Assembly: GCF_001695575.1 (NCBI RefSeq)
Contig: NZ_LUAX01000007.1
Coordinates: 1,612,001 to 1,676,000 of the forward strand
Length of the DNA stretch: 64,000 nucleotides
Origin: Vibrio europaeus
GTDB taxonomy: Bacteria > Pseudomonadota > Gammaproteobacteria > Enterobacterales > Vibrionaceae
Reading direction: 5' to 3'
Part shown: positions 33,961 through 43,362 of the stretch, piece by piece
How positions within the stretch are numbered: the stretch's first letter is position 1
How the letters are laid out: each line of letters opens with the position of its first letter
The notes under the pieces: generated by a model
What the model was told of the DNA's origin: nothing
The model's input: only the letters and a program-made list of their open reading frames with translations
Database searches by the model: none
Translations under genes and position numbers: made by a program

Positions 33961-34704
33961 TTATAAATGCTGATACTCAGAAATGGTTGAATGGCCTCGA
34001 AGCGCCAAGAACGCTAAGAATTGCTTTACACTGTGCGTAATGACTTGTGAGTCATCCACCCCGACATTAGTTAAAAGGTCAGAGACTTTTGAAAGGTTGC
34101 CTACGTCTTGGCAAAAGTGAGCGTCACTGCCTGTTGTGAAGTAGACTCCAATCTCTTTACCGAGTTTTACTATCTCAGCGCAACGTTCAACACTTCCTAC
34201 GCGACTATTACCTTTTAAGGTAGTGTTATTAATTTCTATGGCAACGTTATGCTCTTTCGCACACCTCAACACTTGCTCATAATCAAAATCGAAGTTTGGA
34301 TTGCCTAGGTGGCCAAGCGCATCTACCTTGCCACTCTTAATCGTGTTCAGTAGAGCAAGCGTATGGGACTGTTTATCACTTGGTTTGAATACAGGCTCAT
34401 GAAAGCTCGCTATCACCCAATCGAGGCTTTTATAAGAAGTCGGATGGACATCCACTTCCCCGTTTGTATTGAGAATATTTGACTCTACACCACGGATTAC
34501 CGCAACACCTTCGATGAACCTTGGTAAGACACGTTGGTTGGAAAAAAACCAATAGTGTGGTGCCCCTGGCATTGATTCGGCATGATCGGTTGTGCAGAAC
34601 ATCTCTAGACCATTTTCTTTCGCCATACGTGCGTTTTCTATCAAAGTGCTGTAGGCGTGACCACTGGCGTATGTGTGGGTATGGGTGTCGATAACGAGGT
34701 TCAT
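33961..34704 (-). CDS. ycdX: PHP-domain phosphatase, YcdX type
   Basis: A 247-residue metal-dependent phosphatase of the PHP family, the length of E. coli YcdX (245). Metal ligands are visible in [59 protein letters not shown] and [11 protein letters not shown], forming a trinuclear site. I start at the ATG of [11 protein letters not shown]; the 15 extra upstream residues are not family-like. Substrate is not known from sequence; in E. coli it has been linked to swarming. Confidence 0.88.
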   Translation of the reverse strand: MNLVIDTHTHTYASGHAYSTLIENARMAKENGLEMFCTTDHAESMPGAPHYWFFSNQRVLPRFIEGVAVIRGVESNILNTNGEVDVHPTSYKSLDWVIASFHEPVFKPSDKQSHTLALLNTIKSGKVDALGHLGNPNFDFDYEQVLRCAKEHNVAIEINNTTLKGNSRVGSVERCAEIVKLGKEIGVYFTTGSDAHFCQDVGNLSKVSDLLTNVGVDDSQVITHSVKQFLAFLALRGHSTISEYQHL

Positions 34705-34873
34705 AGTTCTATATGGATAGTGACAGTTGCCTGTTATGTTATCAGCCAATTTAGCTTCTTGCTTGTAATTCGTGCACCTGTTTACGTTATTGAACTTAGA
34801 TGACAGATCTTGAAATTTTGCAGGATTCAGGAATTGTTCGATACTTATTAGGTGTCATGCTTATGGTCGAGCT

Positions 34874-37750
34874 ATGAAAAAACACCGTTATTCTTTAAGT
34901 ATTCATATCACTACTCTGTTTCTTGTTCTGACTACATTAGTAGGCTCGGTACTGATTTCTATTAGCTACAAACATGCACAGGACCTGCTTACTGGCAGTG
35001 CAAAAGAACTCAGTCAAGAGAACAGCCGCAAGCTTGAATCTACATTTCAGGTGAAAGCCGGACCGATATTAACTACACTCGATTTTATGTCGCTGAGCCA
35101 AGCCATCGATAGCCACAAATCGCCTGTTAGGCACATCCGATTTTTAACCTCACTGCAAACCATCTTCCAACGAAATCCGGGCGTCGTAGCACTCTACTAT
35201 GCCAATGATTCTGGTGACTTTACGCTAGTCAGAGCATTAAGAACCAATGCGGATCGTGAGAGATTTGACGCTCCGAATAAAGCGTCACTGATGATCAATA
35301 CCACACGTGTTTCGGGCCTAAATGAGTTTTACTTTTTAGATGGTGCCTACCGCAGTTTAGGTCACCGTAAAACCAAAGATAATGAGTTCGACCCAAGAGT
35401 TAGGCCGTGGTATATCAACGCTGACAAGGATGGGGTAATCAGGCTAACAGAGCCATATTTTTTTTACTTCCTAAAAACGAATGGCGTGACATTGTCACGT
35501 AGATCGCCCGACGGTACTAAAGTAGTTGGAGCTGATTTCACCCTTACTTCACTTTCCGACCAGATCAGTCAGATGGGCTACTCTGAAAACACCAAGCTGG
35601 TCTTATTTGACAACCAATTTAAGGTACTGGCTCGGCATAATCTGGAAGGCGTGACAGAAACGGATGGTGAAGTCACTTCAGATGCCTTAAAAGGAACCGT
35701 TTTTGAAGGTGTGATTAATCGTAGTTCAAGCCAAATCATTTACGAAACGGTCGAAGCAGACAACAAAAAATGGTCGGTAACATTAACGCCAGTTAACCTC
35801 AACAAACAGACACGTTTACTACTCGCAGAAGCAACGCCTCAAGATGACTTACTCGCTACTCTGCTTTCGATGAGAGACAAACAAGTCAGTGTTGCCCTTG
35901 CCATGCTACTGATGAGTTTTGTTGTCGTATGGCTCGTGGCGAGACGCTTAGCCAATCCACTGCACGCTTTGATGCGTCAAACCGATAATATTGCCCGTTT
36001 TGATTTCAAGAAAACACGTTACTCAAAAAGCGTAATTAAAGAAGTCGCAAACCTGACTGAATCGATAGAGCTCATGGAGCATACTCTCTATGACCTATTG
36101 AGGCTATTAAGAGACACCGCGAGCAATACTGATTTTTCAATTTTGGCAAAAACCATCGCGCATCAAAGCTTTTTGGTCACAAGAGCTGAAACGATCGTGC
36201 TTTATATCAAAGACGAAAAAGACAGCGGCTATACTGTCGCAGCAAATCACGCCATCATTCCTTTCAAAATCGATGTTAACGAGCTCGTCGCGCATACCGC
36301 ATGGGTTGGTACCGATCTCGCCAAGGGTGAAATCGTCCATTTAAACCGCGAAGATAATGCGTTAGCAAATTATAGAGAATCTCTTTTTAATTCGGATGTT
36401 TACCTGTTTCCTTTGCACAACCGTGATAATCAATTAGTCGGAATTTTACTTTTAGGATATGAACGCACAATCACTCAAGAGCAAGCAGACAAGCATGCCT
36501 TCCTAAAAGAATTGTTGAGTTTTGCTGAAATCGCCAAAGAGAATATCGACAGAATTGAGCAACAAAAAGAGATGCTTAATGCGTTTGTCGAACTGATCGC
36601 TTCTGCGATTGATACCAAATCGCCCTATACTGGAAGCCACTGTCAACGCGTTCCTGAGTTAACCAAAATGCTTGTGCAAGCCGCCGTTGATGACGACACT
36701 CATTTTCCACTGTTTAGCATGTCAAAAGAACAGTGGGAAGAATTACATTTGGCTGCGTGGCTACATGATTGCGGCAAGGTAACCACGCCAGAATATGTGA
36801 TTGATAAAGCCACCAAATTAGAAACCATCTATGACCGTATCCATGAAGTACGCATGCGGTTTGAGTTGTTGAAATCACAGGCTGAGGTCGAATATTGGAA
36901 AGGCGTTTCCAATGGTGGAGATAAACAGCAGCTTAAGGAAGCTTTACAACAGAAACAACGACAACTGGATGATGACTTCGCATTCATCGGTGAATGTAAT
37001 CTTGGCGGTGAATCGATGAGTAAAGAAGCCCTCGCCCGCCTCAATACTATAAGCCAGTACAAATGGACAAGAACGCTGGACGACCAAGTTGGTGTTTCAT
37101 GGGTAGAGAAAGCGCGATGCGCGTCTACTCAACCTCTTCCAGTAGATGAAACACTGCTAACGGACAAACAGGTTCATCAGATTCACTGGGATATTAGTGG
37201 CAAGCCACAGGACTTCTGGCAGGAAGAGTTCGTACTAAAACCTAGTGATTTGAAATATAACCGCGGCGAACTGTACAACTTATCTATTGAGCGCGGTACC
37301 TTAAACTCGGAGGAGCGCTTTATTATCAATGATCACATCATTCAAACCATAATGATGCTCAAGCGTTTACCTTACCCTCAACATTTGAAAAACGTGCCAG
37401 AAATCGCTGGCGGGCACCATGAACGGATAGATGGTCGCGGGTATCCTAAGGGGTTATACGAAGAAGAACTCTCTCTACCGGCAAGAGTGATGGCAATAGC
37501 CGATGTCTTTGAAGCACTCACTTCTAGTGACAGGCCTTACAAAAAGGCGAAAAACCTTTCCGAATCCATTGAAATCATGACTGATATGGCGACCAGTGGC
37601 CATATCGATCCGAAACTTTATTTAATTTTCCTTGAGCAATCGATTGACCAAGAATATGCGCAGCGATTCCTCGATAACTCCCAAATAACCGCTATAGATC
37701 GCGAGGATCACATGAGGCGAGTGAAAACCTTCATCAAATCGCACTTCTGA
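34874..37750 (+). CDS. Membrane HD-GYP cyclic-di-GMP phosphodiesterase with Cache, HAMP and GAF domains
   Basis: A 958-residue sensor: N-terminal helix (HITTLFLVLTTLVGSVLISI), periplasmic Cache-type sensor (about 35-330; DPRVRPWYINADKDG is typical), second helix near 335-355, HAMP (to about 410), GAF (about 415-560) and HD-GYP (about 565-955). The HD pair is in AAWLHDCGKVTTPEYV and the GYP motif in HHERIDGRGYPKGL, so it should hydrolyse c-di-GMP. Between these two motifs lies an insert of roughly 170 residues rich in charged coiled-coil sequence, longer than in most HD-GYP proteins. Divergent from ycdX. Confidence 0.93.
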   Translation: MKKHRYSLSIHITTLFLVLTTLVGSVLISISYKHAQDLLTGSAKELSQENSRKLESTFQVKAGPILTTLDFMSLSQAIDSHKSPVRHIRFLTSLQTIFQRNPGVVALYYANDSGDFTLVRALRTNADRERFDAPNKASLMINTTRVSGLNEFYFLDGAYRSLGHRKTKDNEFDPRVRPWYINADKDGVIRLTEPYFFYFLKTNGVTLSRRSPDGTKVVGADFTLTSLSDQISQMGYSENTKLVLFDNQFKVLARHNLEGVTETDGEVTSDALKGTVFEGVINRSSSQIIYETVEADNKKWSVTLTPVNLNKQTRLLLAEATPQDDLLATLLSMRDKQVSVALAMLLMSFVVVWLVARRLANPLHALMRQTDNIARFDFKKTRYSKSVIKEVANLTESIELMEHTLYDLLRLLRDTASNTDFSILAKTIAHQSFLVTRAETIVLYIKDEKDSGYTVAANHAIIPFKIDVNELVAHTAWVGTDLAKGEIVHLNREDNALANYRESLFNSDVYLFPLHNRDNQLVGILLLGYERTITQEQADKHAFLKELLSFAEIAKENIDRIEQQKEMLNAFVELIASAIDTKSPYTGSHCQRVPELTKMLVQAAVDDDTHFPLFSMSKEQWEELHLAAWLHDCGKVTTPEYVIDKATKLETIYDRIHEVRMRFELLKSQAEVEYWKGVSNGGDKQQLKEALQQKQRQLDDDFAFIGECNLGGESMSKEALARLNTISQYKWTRTLDDQVGVSWVEKARCASTQPLPVDETLLTDKQVHQIHWDISGKPQDFWQEEFVLKPSDLKYNRGELYNLSIERGTLNSEERFIINDHIIQTIMMLKRLPYPQHLKNVPEIAGGHHERIDGRGYPKGLYEEELSLPARVMAIADVFEALTSSDRPYKKAKNLSESIEIMTDMATSGHIDPKLYLIFLEQSIDQEYAQRFLDNSQITAIDREDHMRRVKTFIKSHF

Positions 37751-38113
37751 TCCTACCAGTTGTGCGCCTATTCGAATCTTAACTCTAATTTAGAGTCATA
37801 CCGTATAAATTTGCCACACCATTTATTTTCAACAACTTACGTTAGCTACTAGTCAATATTTAATCGATTGCCTTCTCAAAGGTTGATGTATGTCAAATAG
37901 TCATAGACAATACGCTGCCGTCTGTGAATATCGCCGTGACTTGTTACTAAACAGTTGCAATTAATAATTCAAATGGCATGAATTTTTGGTTTTGCCTATC
38001 AATACAATAGGTACGACCTATTTTATAATTTGAGGTGTCGTTGATACCGTTGGCAAACTTTAGTGCCAACAGCTTAGGCACATGCTAACTACCTCGTTTC
38101 TAAGGGAAAGATG
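37751..38113. other. Intergenic region upstream of zwf
   Basis: About 360 bases without a gene. It contains a palindrome (38006-38022), a TATAAT -10-like box at 38024-38029 with no good -35, and a second small dyad (CCTATTGTATTGATAGG on the minus strand). I see nothing supported in the left part. Confidence 0.6.
38006..38022. promoter_or_regulatory. Palindrome in the zwf promoter
   Basis: AATAGGT, ACG, ACCTATT: perfect 7-bp arms directly upstream of TATAAT (38024-38029). A regulator bound here would touch the spacer of the promoter. It is not a HexR-like sequence; the factor is unknown. Confidence 0.5.
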
Positions 38114-39616
38114 ATGGTAATACCAGAAAACAGCAGCATCGTTATTTTTGGTGCTTCGGGTGACTTAACCTATCGCAAGTTGATCCCTGCTTTATATCAC
38201 CTTTACTCAAACAAACAGCTACCAAAAAACTTCGCCATTTTGGGTGTAAGCCGAACTGAGTACAGTGATGACTCTTACCGAGAGAAGCTAAAGCGTTCAC
38301 TCCAAGAAATGGAGAAAACAGAACCCGCTACTCTTGATGCTTTTATTAATCATCTTCATTACCAAGCCATCAATACTTCAGATACTGCCGATTACGCGAA
38401 GCTATCAACCCGTCTTGACCAGCTATCTGAGCAGTACAGTTTCGAACAACGTAACACCCTATTCTATTTAGCTACACCTCCTAGCCTATATAGTGTAATC
38501 CCGGCAAGCCTTGCCGCTCATGGCCTAAACAGCGAAGAAGATGGTTGGAAGCGCCTGATCATTGAAAAGCCATTTGGTTATGATCTTGAATCTGCACAAA
38601 AGCTAGACAAAGAGATCCATGTTCACTTCCAAGAACATCAGATTTATCGCATTGACCACTACTTAGGTAAAGAAACGGTACAAAACCTTCTTGTATTCCG
38701 CTTCTCTAACGCAATGTTCGAACCTCTTTGGAACCGCAACTTCATTGATTATGTAGAAATCACTGGTGCTGAATTCCTGGGTGTTGAAGAACGTGGTGGA
38801 TATTACGATGGTTCTGGTGCGGTTCGTGATATGTTCCAAAACCACTTGCTGCAAGTATTGGCAATGGTTGGCATGGAGCCACCTGCACAGATCAATGCTG
38901 ACTCGATGCGTGACGAAGTCGTCAAAGTGCTTCAGTGTTTGAAACCGCTAGAAAAAGATGATTTACGAAACAACCTTGTGTTGGGTCAATATACAGAATC
39001 TGACGTTCGTGGCGAGTTCCTGCCAAGTTACCGTGATGAGCCAGGTGTAGCCGAAGATTCGCGCACAGAAACTTATGTCGGCCTTAAGGCGTACATTAAT
39101 AACTGGCGTTGGAACGGCGTACCATTCTACGTACGCACAGGTAAACGTCTACCGACTCGCGTTACTGAAGTTGTCATCCACTTTAAGCAAACACCTCACC
39201 CAGTATTTGGCCAGAATGCTCCGGAAAACAAACTGATTATCCGCATTCAGCCAGATGAAGGGATTCAGATGAGCTTTGGCCTTAAAGAGCCTGGCGCAGG
39301 CTTTAATGCTAAAGAAGTGAAAATGAACTTCCACTACGCGTCTCTACAAGAAACGCAAATGCTAACCGCGTATGAGCGTCTTCTACTTGATGCGCTAAAT
39401 GGCGATGCAACTTTGTTTGCACGTAGCGATGCTGTTGAAGCGTGTTGGAAGTACGTTCAACCGATTCTAGACTTCAAACAAGACCCGCAAGCCCTATTTG
39501 GATACGCTTGTGGTACGTGGGGACCAAAAGAGTCTGACGATTTGTTACAACGTGACGATCGTGCATGGCGATTCCCATGTAAAAACCTAACAGATACGGA
39601 TTATTGCGAACTATGA
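38114..39616 (+). CDS. zwf: Glucose-6-phosphate 1-dehydrogenase
   Basis: First enzyme of the oxidative pentose phosphate pathway, 500 residues. NADP-binding loop [20 protein letters not shown], active-site segment [19 protein letters not shown] with the catalytic His, and the conserved EKPFGYD. Two ATGs stand in tandem (38111 and 38114); AAGGGA is spaced six bases from the second, which I prefer. Its stop overlaps pgl by four bases (ATGA). First gene of zwf-pgl-gnd. Confidence 0.97.
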   Translation: MVIPENSSIVIFGASGDLTYRKLIPALYHLYSNKQLPKNFAILGVSRTEYSDDSYREKLKRSLQEMEKTEPATLDAFINHLHYQAINTSDTADYAKLSTRLDQLSEQYSFEQRNTLFYLATPPSLYSVIPASLAAHGLNSEEDGWKRLIIEKPFGYDLESAQKLDKEIHVHFQEHQIYRIDHYLGKETVQNLLVFRFSNAMFEPLWNRNFIDYVEITGAEFLGVEERGGYYDGSGAVRDMFQNHLLQVLAMVGMEPPAQINADSMRDEVVKVLQCLKPLEKDDLRNNLVLGQYTESDVRGEFLPSYRDEPGVAEDSRTETYVGLKAYINNWRWNGVPFYVRTGKRLPTRVTEVVIHFKQTPHPVFGQNAPENKLIIRIQPDEGIQMSFGLKEPGAGFNAKEVKMNFHYASLQETQMLTAYERLLLDALNGDATLFARSDAVEACWKYVQPILDFKQDPQALFGYACGTWGPKESDDLLQRDDRAWRFPCKNLTDTDYCEL

Positions 39617-40329
39617 TCAATCACAAGATTTTTCAAACGGCTGACCAAGTTGTAGAAAGCCTAGCTAATGATATGAAAGCGTTCAGTGAGCTTGACCGCC
39701 CTGTTCACATTTCACTGTCTGGTGGCAGCACGCCAAAGATGCTGTTTAAACTTTTAGCTCAGGCACCCTATGCCGAAGGCATTCAATGGAACAACCTACA
39801 CTTTTGGTGGGGAGACGAGCGTTGTGTTGCCCCTGATGATGCTGAAAGCAACTACGGTGAAGCTAACGCACTACTGTTTAGCCAAGTTGATCTACCTGCA
39901 GAGAACATTCACCGTATTCGTGGTGAAGATGAGCCAAAGGTTGAAGCTGAGCGTTTTGCTCAAGAAATGGCATCTGTAATCCCTGCTGAAAATGGTACAC
40001 CAGTATTCGATTGGATACTTCTTGGTGTTGGCGCAGACGGTCACACGGCTTCGCTATTCCCAGGTCAAACAGACTATCAAGATGAGAACTTATCGGTGTT
40101 GGCTTCTCATCCAGAATCAGGTCAAATCCGCGTATCTAAAACCGCTAAGGTATTAGAAGCAGCGAAACGTATCAGCTACCTTGTACTTGGTGCAGGTAAA
40201 GTCGATATCGTAAACGAAATTCATACCACTCCAGCAAGTGAGCTGCCTTACCCTGCAGCTAAAATCCAGTCTAAGATTGGTGAGACGGAATGGTACTTAG
40301 ATTCAGACGCAGCAGCAAAAATCGCTTAG
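39613..40329 (+). CDS. pgl: 6-phosphogluconolactonase
   Basis: A 238-residue DevB-type lactonase hydrolysing 6-phosphogluconolactone. Motifs: [37 protein letters not shown] and the C-terminal-domain signature [19 protein letters not shown]. The ATG overlaps the zwf stop (ATGA), so translation is coupled. The upstream TTG at 39604 would add only three residues. Confidence 0.96.
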   Translation: MINHKIFQTADQVVESLANDMKAFSELDRPVHISLSGGSTPKMLFKLLAQAPYAEGIQWNNLHFWWGDERCVAPDDAESNYGEANALLFSQVDLPAENIHRIRGEDEPKVEAERFAQEMASVIPAENGTPVFDWILLGVGADGHTASLFPGQTDYQDENLSVLASHPESGQIRVSKTAKVLEAAKRISYLVLGAGKVDIVNEIHTTPASELPYPAAKIQSKIGETEWYLDSDAAAKIA

Positions 40330-40364
40330 TGCGAGCGTCCAAATAGGAAAATTGGAGAGAAATA

Positions 40365-41813
40365 ATGAAAGGTGATATCGGTGTAATTGGCCTAGCAGTA
40401 ATGGGTCAAAACCTTATCCTAAACATGAACGACAACGGCTTCAAAGTTGTTGCTCATAACCGTACTGCTGCGAAAGTAGACGAGTTTCTAGAAGGCCCTG
40501 CGAAAGGCACTAACATCGTTGGCGCATACTCTCTTGAAGAGCTAGTTGAGAAGCTAGAAGCACCACGTAAAGTGATGCTAATGGTTCGTGCTGGTGCAGT
40601 TGTTGACACTTTCATTGACAACCTAATCCCGCTTCTAGACGAAGGCGACATCATCATTGACGGTGGTAACACTAACTACCCTGATACAAACCGCCGCGTA
40701 GCACATTGTCGTGAAAAAGGTATTCACTTCATTGGTACTGGTGTTTCTGGTGGTGAAGAAGGTGCACGTTTTGGTCCTTCAATCATGCCGGGTGGCGCAG
40801 CTGAAGCTTGGGAAGCGGTTAAGCCTATCTTCCAAGGTATCTCTGCAAAAACTGACGCTGGTGAGCCTTGTTGTGATTGGGTTGGTAATGACGGTGCTGG
40901 TCACTTCGTTAAGATGGTACACAACGGCATCGAATACGGTGACATGCAACTTATCACGGAAGCTTACCAGTTCATGAAAGACGGTCTTGGTATGTCTGCT
41001 GACGAAATGCAAGCTGTATTCGCTGATTGGAACAAGACTGAGCTAGACAGCTACCTTGTTGAAATCACTGCAGACATCCTTGGCTACAAAGATGAAGACG
41101 GTGAGCCACTAGTAGAGAAGATCCTCGACACTGCAGGCCAAAAAGGTACAGGTAAATGGACAGGCATCAACGCGCTAGACCTAGGTATTCCACTAACGCT
41201 TATCTCTGAGTCTGTATTCTCTCGTTGCCTATCTGCACTAAAAGACCAACGTGTTGAAGCTGAATCTCTATTCGGTAAGACAATCACACCAGTTGAAGGC
41301 GATAAGCAAGAGTGGGTTGATGCACTACGTCAAGCTCTACTAGCTTCTAAGATCATCTCTTACGCACAAGGCTTCATGCTAATGCGCGAAGCATCTAACG
41401 AGAATGGTTGGGATCTAAACTACGGTAACGTAGCACTAATGTGGCGTGGTGGTTGTATCATTCGTTCTGCATTCCTAGGCAATATCCGTGATGCGTACGA
41501 AGCAAACCCAGACATCGCATTCCTAGGTTCTGATGAGTACTTCAAAAACATTCTACAAGGTAGCCTAGCGGCATGGCGTAAAGTAGCGGCGAAATCTCTA
41601 GAATCTGGTATCCCAATGCCATGTACGATTTCGGCACTATCTTTCCTAGACGGTTACACAACAGCTCGTCTACCTGCTAACCTGCTTCAAGCGCAACGTG
41701 ACTACTTTGGTGCGCACACGTACGAGCGTACTGACCGCCCACGTGGTGAGTTCTTCCACACAAACTGGACAGGTACAGGCGGCGACACAGCGTCTACTAC
41801 CTACGACGTGTAA
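40365..41813 (+). CDS. gnd: 6-phosphogluconate dehydrogenase (decarboxylating)
   Basis: A 482-residue NADP-dependent enzyme producing ribulose 5-phosphate. NADP loop IGVIGLAVMGQNLILNMNDN; catalytic segment GVSGGEEGARFGPSIMPGGA; Lys/Asn in GAGHFVKMVHNGIEYGDMQL; C-terminal RTDRPRGEFFHTNWTGTGGD. Codon use is strongly biased to preferred codons (many CTA/GGT/ATC repeats), suggesting high expression. Ribosome site GGAGAGAAATA. Last gene of the operon. Confidence 0.97.
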   Translation: MKGDIGVIGLAVMGQNLILNMNDNGFKVVAHNRTAAKVDEFLEGPAKGTNIVGAYSLEELVEKLEAPRKVMLMVRAGAVVDTFIDNLIPLLDEGDIIIDGGNTNYPDTNRRVAHCREKGIHFIGTGVSGGEEGARFGPSIMPGGAAEAWEAVKPIFQGISAKTDAGEPCCDWVGNDGAGHFVKMVHNGIEYGDMQLITEAYQFMKDGLGMSADEMQAVFADWNKTELDSYLVEITADILGYKDEDGEPLVEKILDTAGQKGTGKWTGINALDLGIPLTLISESVFSRCLSALKDQRVEAESLFGKTITPVEGDKQEWVDALRQALLASKIISYAQGFMLMREASNENGWDLNYGNVALMWRGGCIIRSAFLGNIRDAYEANPDIAFLGSDEYFKNILQGSLAAWRKVAAKSLESGIPMPCTISALSFLDGYTTARLPANLLQAQRDYFGAHTYERTDRPRGEFFHTNWTGTGGDTASTTYDV

Positions 41814-41882
41814 GAATTAGCTGAAAGGATGAGACTGGGGTTTATTAATACCTGAGTCTACTTCTATAATTAAGCTGTTATG

Positions 41883-41917
41883 GAGGATGTTAACTAAGTT
41901 AACATCCTCTATTTTTT
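41883..41917 (+). terminator. Terminator of zwf-pgl-gnd
   Basis: GAGGATGTTAACT and AGTTAACATCCTC are 13-base arms with one base between, followed by TATTTTTT. Confidence 0.88.
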
Positions 41918-42009
41918 GAAACCTACAACATGGAATCTTCATCAAAAGATGACGATTTAGGTGAATTGTCTAACCTGGATGGTTACAACTGTAAATAGAG
42001 GTTCTTTCG

Positions 42010-42153
42010 ATGACTATTAATAAGTACTTTGTTTTTGTTCCACAGCAAGAAGAACGTGGGGTAAATAAGGAACATAAAGTGGAAAACGAACAGGAAACTC
42101 AACGTCAGGCTTTAGTAAAACAAGCACAGCAACAAGGTGGTGTGCAAGGCTAG
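42010..42153 (+). CDS. Small hydrophilic protein
   Basis: A 47-residue frame starting MTINKYFVFVPQQEERGVNK with a Gln/Glu-rich tail (RQALVKQAQQQGGVQG). AGAGG lies nine bases upstream and a dedicated terminator follows, so it is very likely a real gene. Family not recognised; the Gln-rich helix might be disordered or form a coiled coil. Confidence 0.65.
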   Translation: MTINKYFVFVPQQEERGVNKEHKVENEQETQRQALVKQAQQQGGVQG

Positions 42154-42166
42154 GTTTCAAAAATAG

Positions 42167-42189
42167 AAGGGAGCGATAAGCTCCCTTTT
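42167..42189. terminator. Terminator of the 47-residue gene
   Basis: AAGGGAGC pairs with GCTCCCTT (loop GATAA), then T residues. Lies between convergent genes. Confidence 0.8.
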
Positions 42190-42213
42190 GCTTTATTGAA
42201 CTAAACGCTTTAT

Positions 42214-43110
42214 TTAAATCTTAGATGTCGCTTTAAAATGCTTCAGTAAGTATTGAATACACCAAGATTTAGCTTCACCAATTTTATTGCGCTTCCACGC
42301 CAATATGACCTCAATGGATTGAGATTGAGTATCCGCTATTTGCTTTAAGTCGCCACTTGCGATCAACTGGGTTGCGAGCTCTTTTGGTAAAGTACCGATA
42401 CCCAACCCCGTCCGCAAAGCTTCTACTTTTGCAGAAAAGTTAGTTACGGTTAATCTAGGCTGTCTTTGAGTGATATTGACACTGATTGCAGGTTGCTCAC
42501 GGGCTGTATCTGCTATCGCAATAACTCGGTACTTTTCTCTCGCCTGCTCGTCGAATACTCCACTGCGTTTATGTACGTAGTGATCCGTCGCTGCAACCCA
42601 GATCATTTCCATTTCACCAATGGTTTCAGCTTTTACATCTTGAGGTAGCGTTTCCATTCTTGGACAGACTAATAAGTCTGCTCGCCCTGAACTTAATGCT
42701 TCCCAACAGCCTGCGAGTATTTCTTCTTGGAGCTTGATTCTTGTTGAACTGACATTACTTAAGTCATTAACAAGGTTGAAGAAATTAGCAACTGGGATAA
42801 TACCGTCAAAAGCGAGAGTAATATCCAGTTCCCACCCATTAGCCAGAACACTCGCATCATTTACAAGCTTGTTTGTTGCTAGCAGTATGTCCCTTCCTCG
42901 CTCAAGAATCAGTTTACCCGCTTCGGTAAAATTAGCTTTGTGCCCAGAGCGATCAAAGATCATGATATCGAGATCTTGTTCGAGCTTCTGAATTTGATAA
43001 CTCAGTGAAGACGGCGCCCTATCAAGTTCGTTTGCCGCAGAAGCAAAGCTTCCACGCCGGTCAATCGCATCTAATATATGTAGCGCTTCAAGTGTTATTG
43101 GACTTTGCAA
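42214..43110 (-). CDS. hupR: LysR-family regulator, HupR-like
   Basis: A 298-residue LysR protein: winged helix LEALHILDAIDRRGSFASAA, NELDRAPSSLSYQIQKLEQD, LDIMIFDRSGHKA; effector domain from about 92. It is divergent from a heme receptor gene, the same arrangement as hupR-hupA of Vibrio vulnificus, where HupR activates hupA in the presence of heme. The symbol is given by context and homology, not proof. A perfect CRP site lies 35 bases upstream of its start. Confidence 0.75.
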   Translation of the reverse strand: MQSPITLEALHILDAIDRRGSFASAANELDRAPSSLSYQIQKLEQDLDIMIFDRSGHKANFTEAGKLILERGRDILLATNKLVNDASVLANGWELDITLAFDGIIPVANFFNLVNDLSNVSSTRIKLQEEILAGCWEALSSGRADLLVCPRMETLPQDVKAETIGEMEMIWVAATDHYVHKRSGVFDEQAREKYRVIAIADTAREQPAISVNITQRQPRLTVTNFSAKVEALRTGLGIGTLPKELATQLIASGDLKQIADTQSQSIEVILAWKRNKIGEAKSWCIQYLLKHFKATSKI

Positions 43111-43144
43111 TATTATCCTTCCTATTAATAACCACTATTTATAT

Positions 43145-43160
43145 TGTGATTTAAATCACA
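43145..43160. promoter_or_regulatory. Perfect CRP site between hupR and hupA
   Basis: TGTGATTTAAATCACA, exact match to TGTGA-N6-TCACA and fully palindromic. It can serve either divergent gene. Confidence 0.8.
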
Positions 43161-43284
43161 TTTACTAATGGTTGTTTGAACCTTTACAAATGTAAATATA
43201 TTGTTTAACTAATTGTTATTTAACATTTTTATTCGAAACAACATACTGATAGATTAATAAACCTTCTATTTTTGCCAATGCAAA

Positions 43285-43303
43285 CAATAGTAATTATCAT
43301 TTA
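43285..43303. promoter_or_regulatory. Fur box upstream of hupA
   Basis: ACAATAGTAATTATCATTT closely follows the Fur consensus, especially the half TAATTATCATTT. It lies about 60 bases before the hupA ATG, at the expected promoter position. Confidence 0.72.
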
Positions 43304-43362
43304 GATCCAATAGAATTCTGCCCGTTCAAAGAAAACCTATATGGATCAAAGGTAATTATAAA

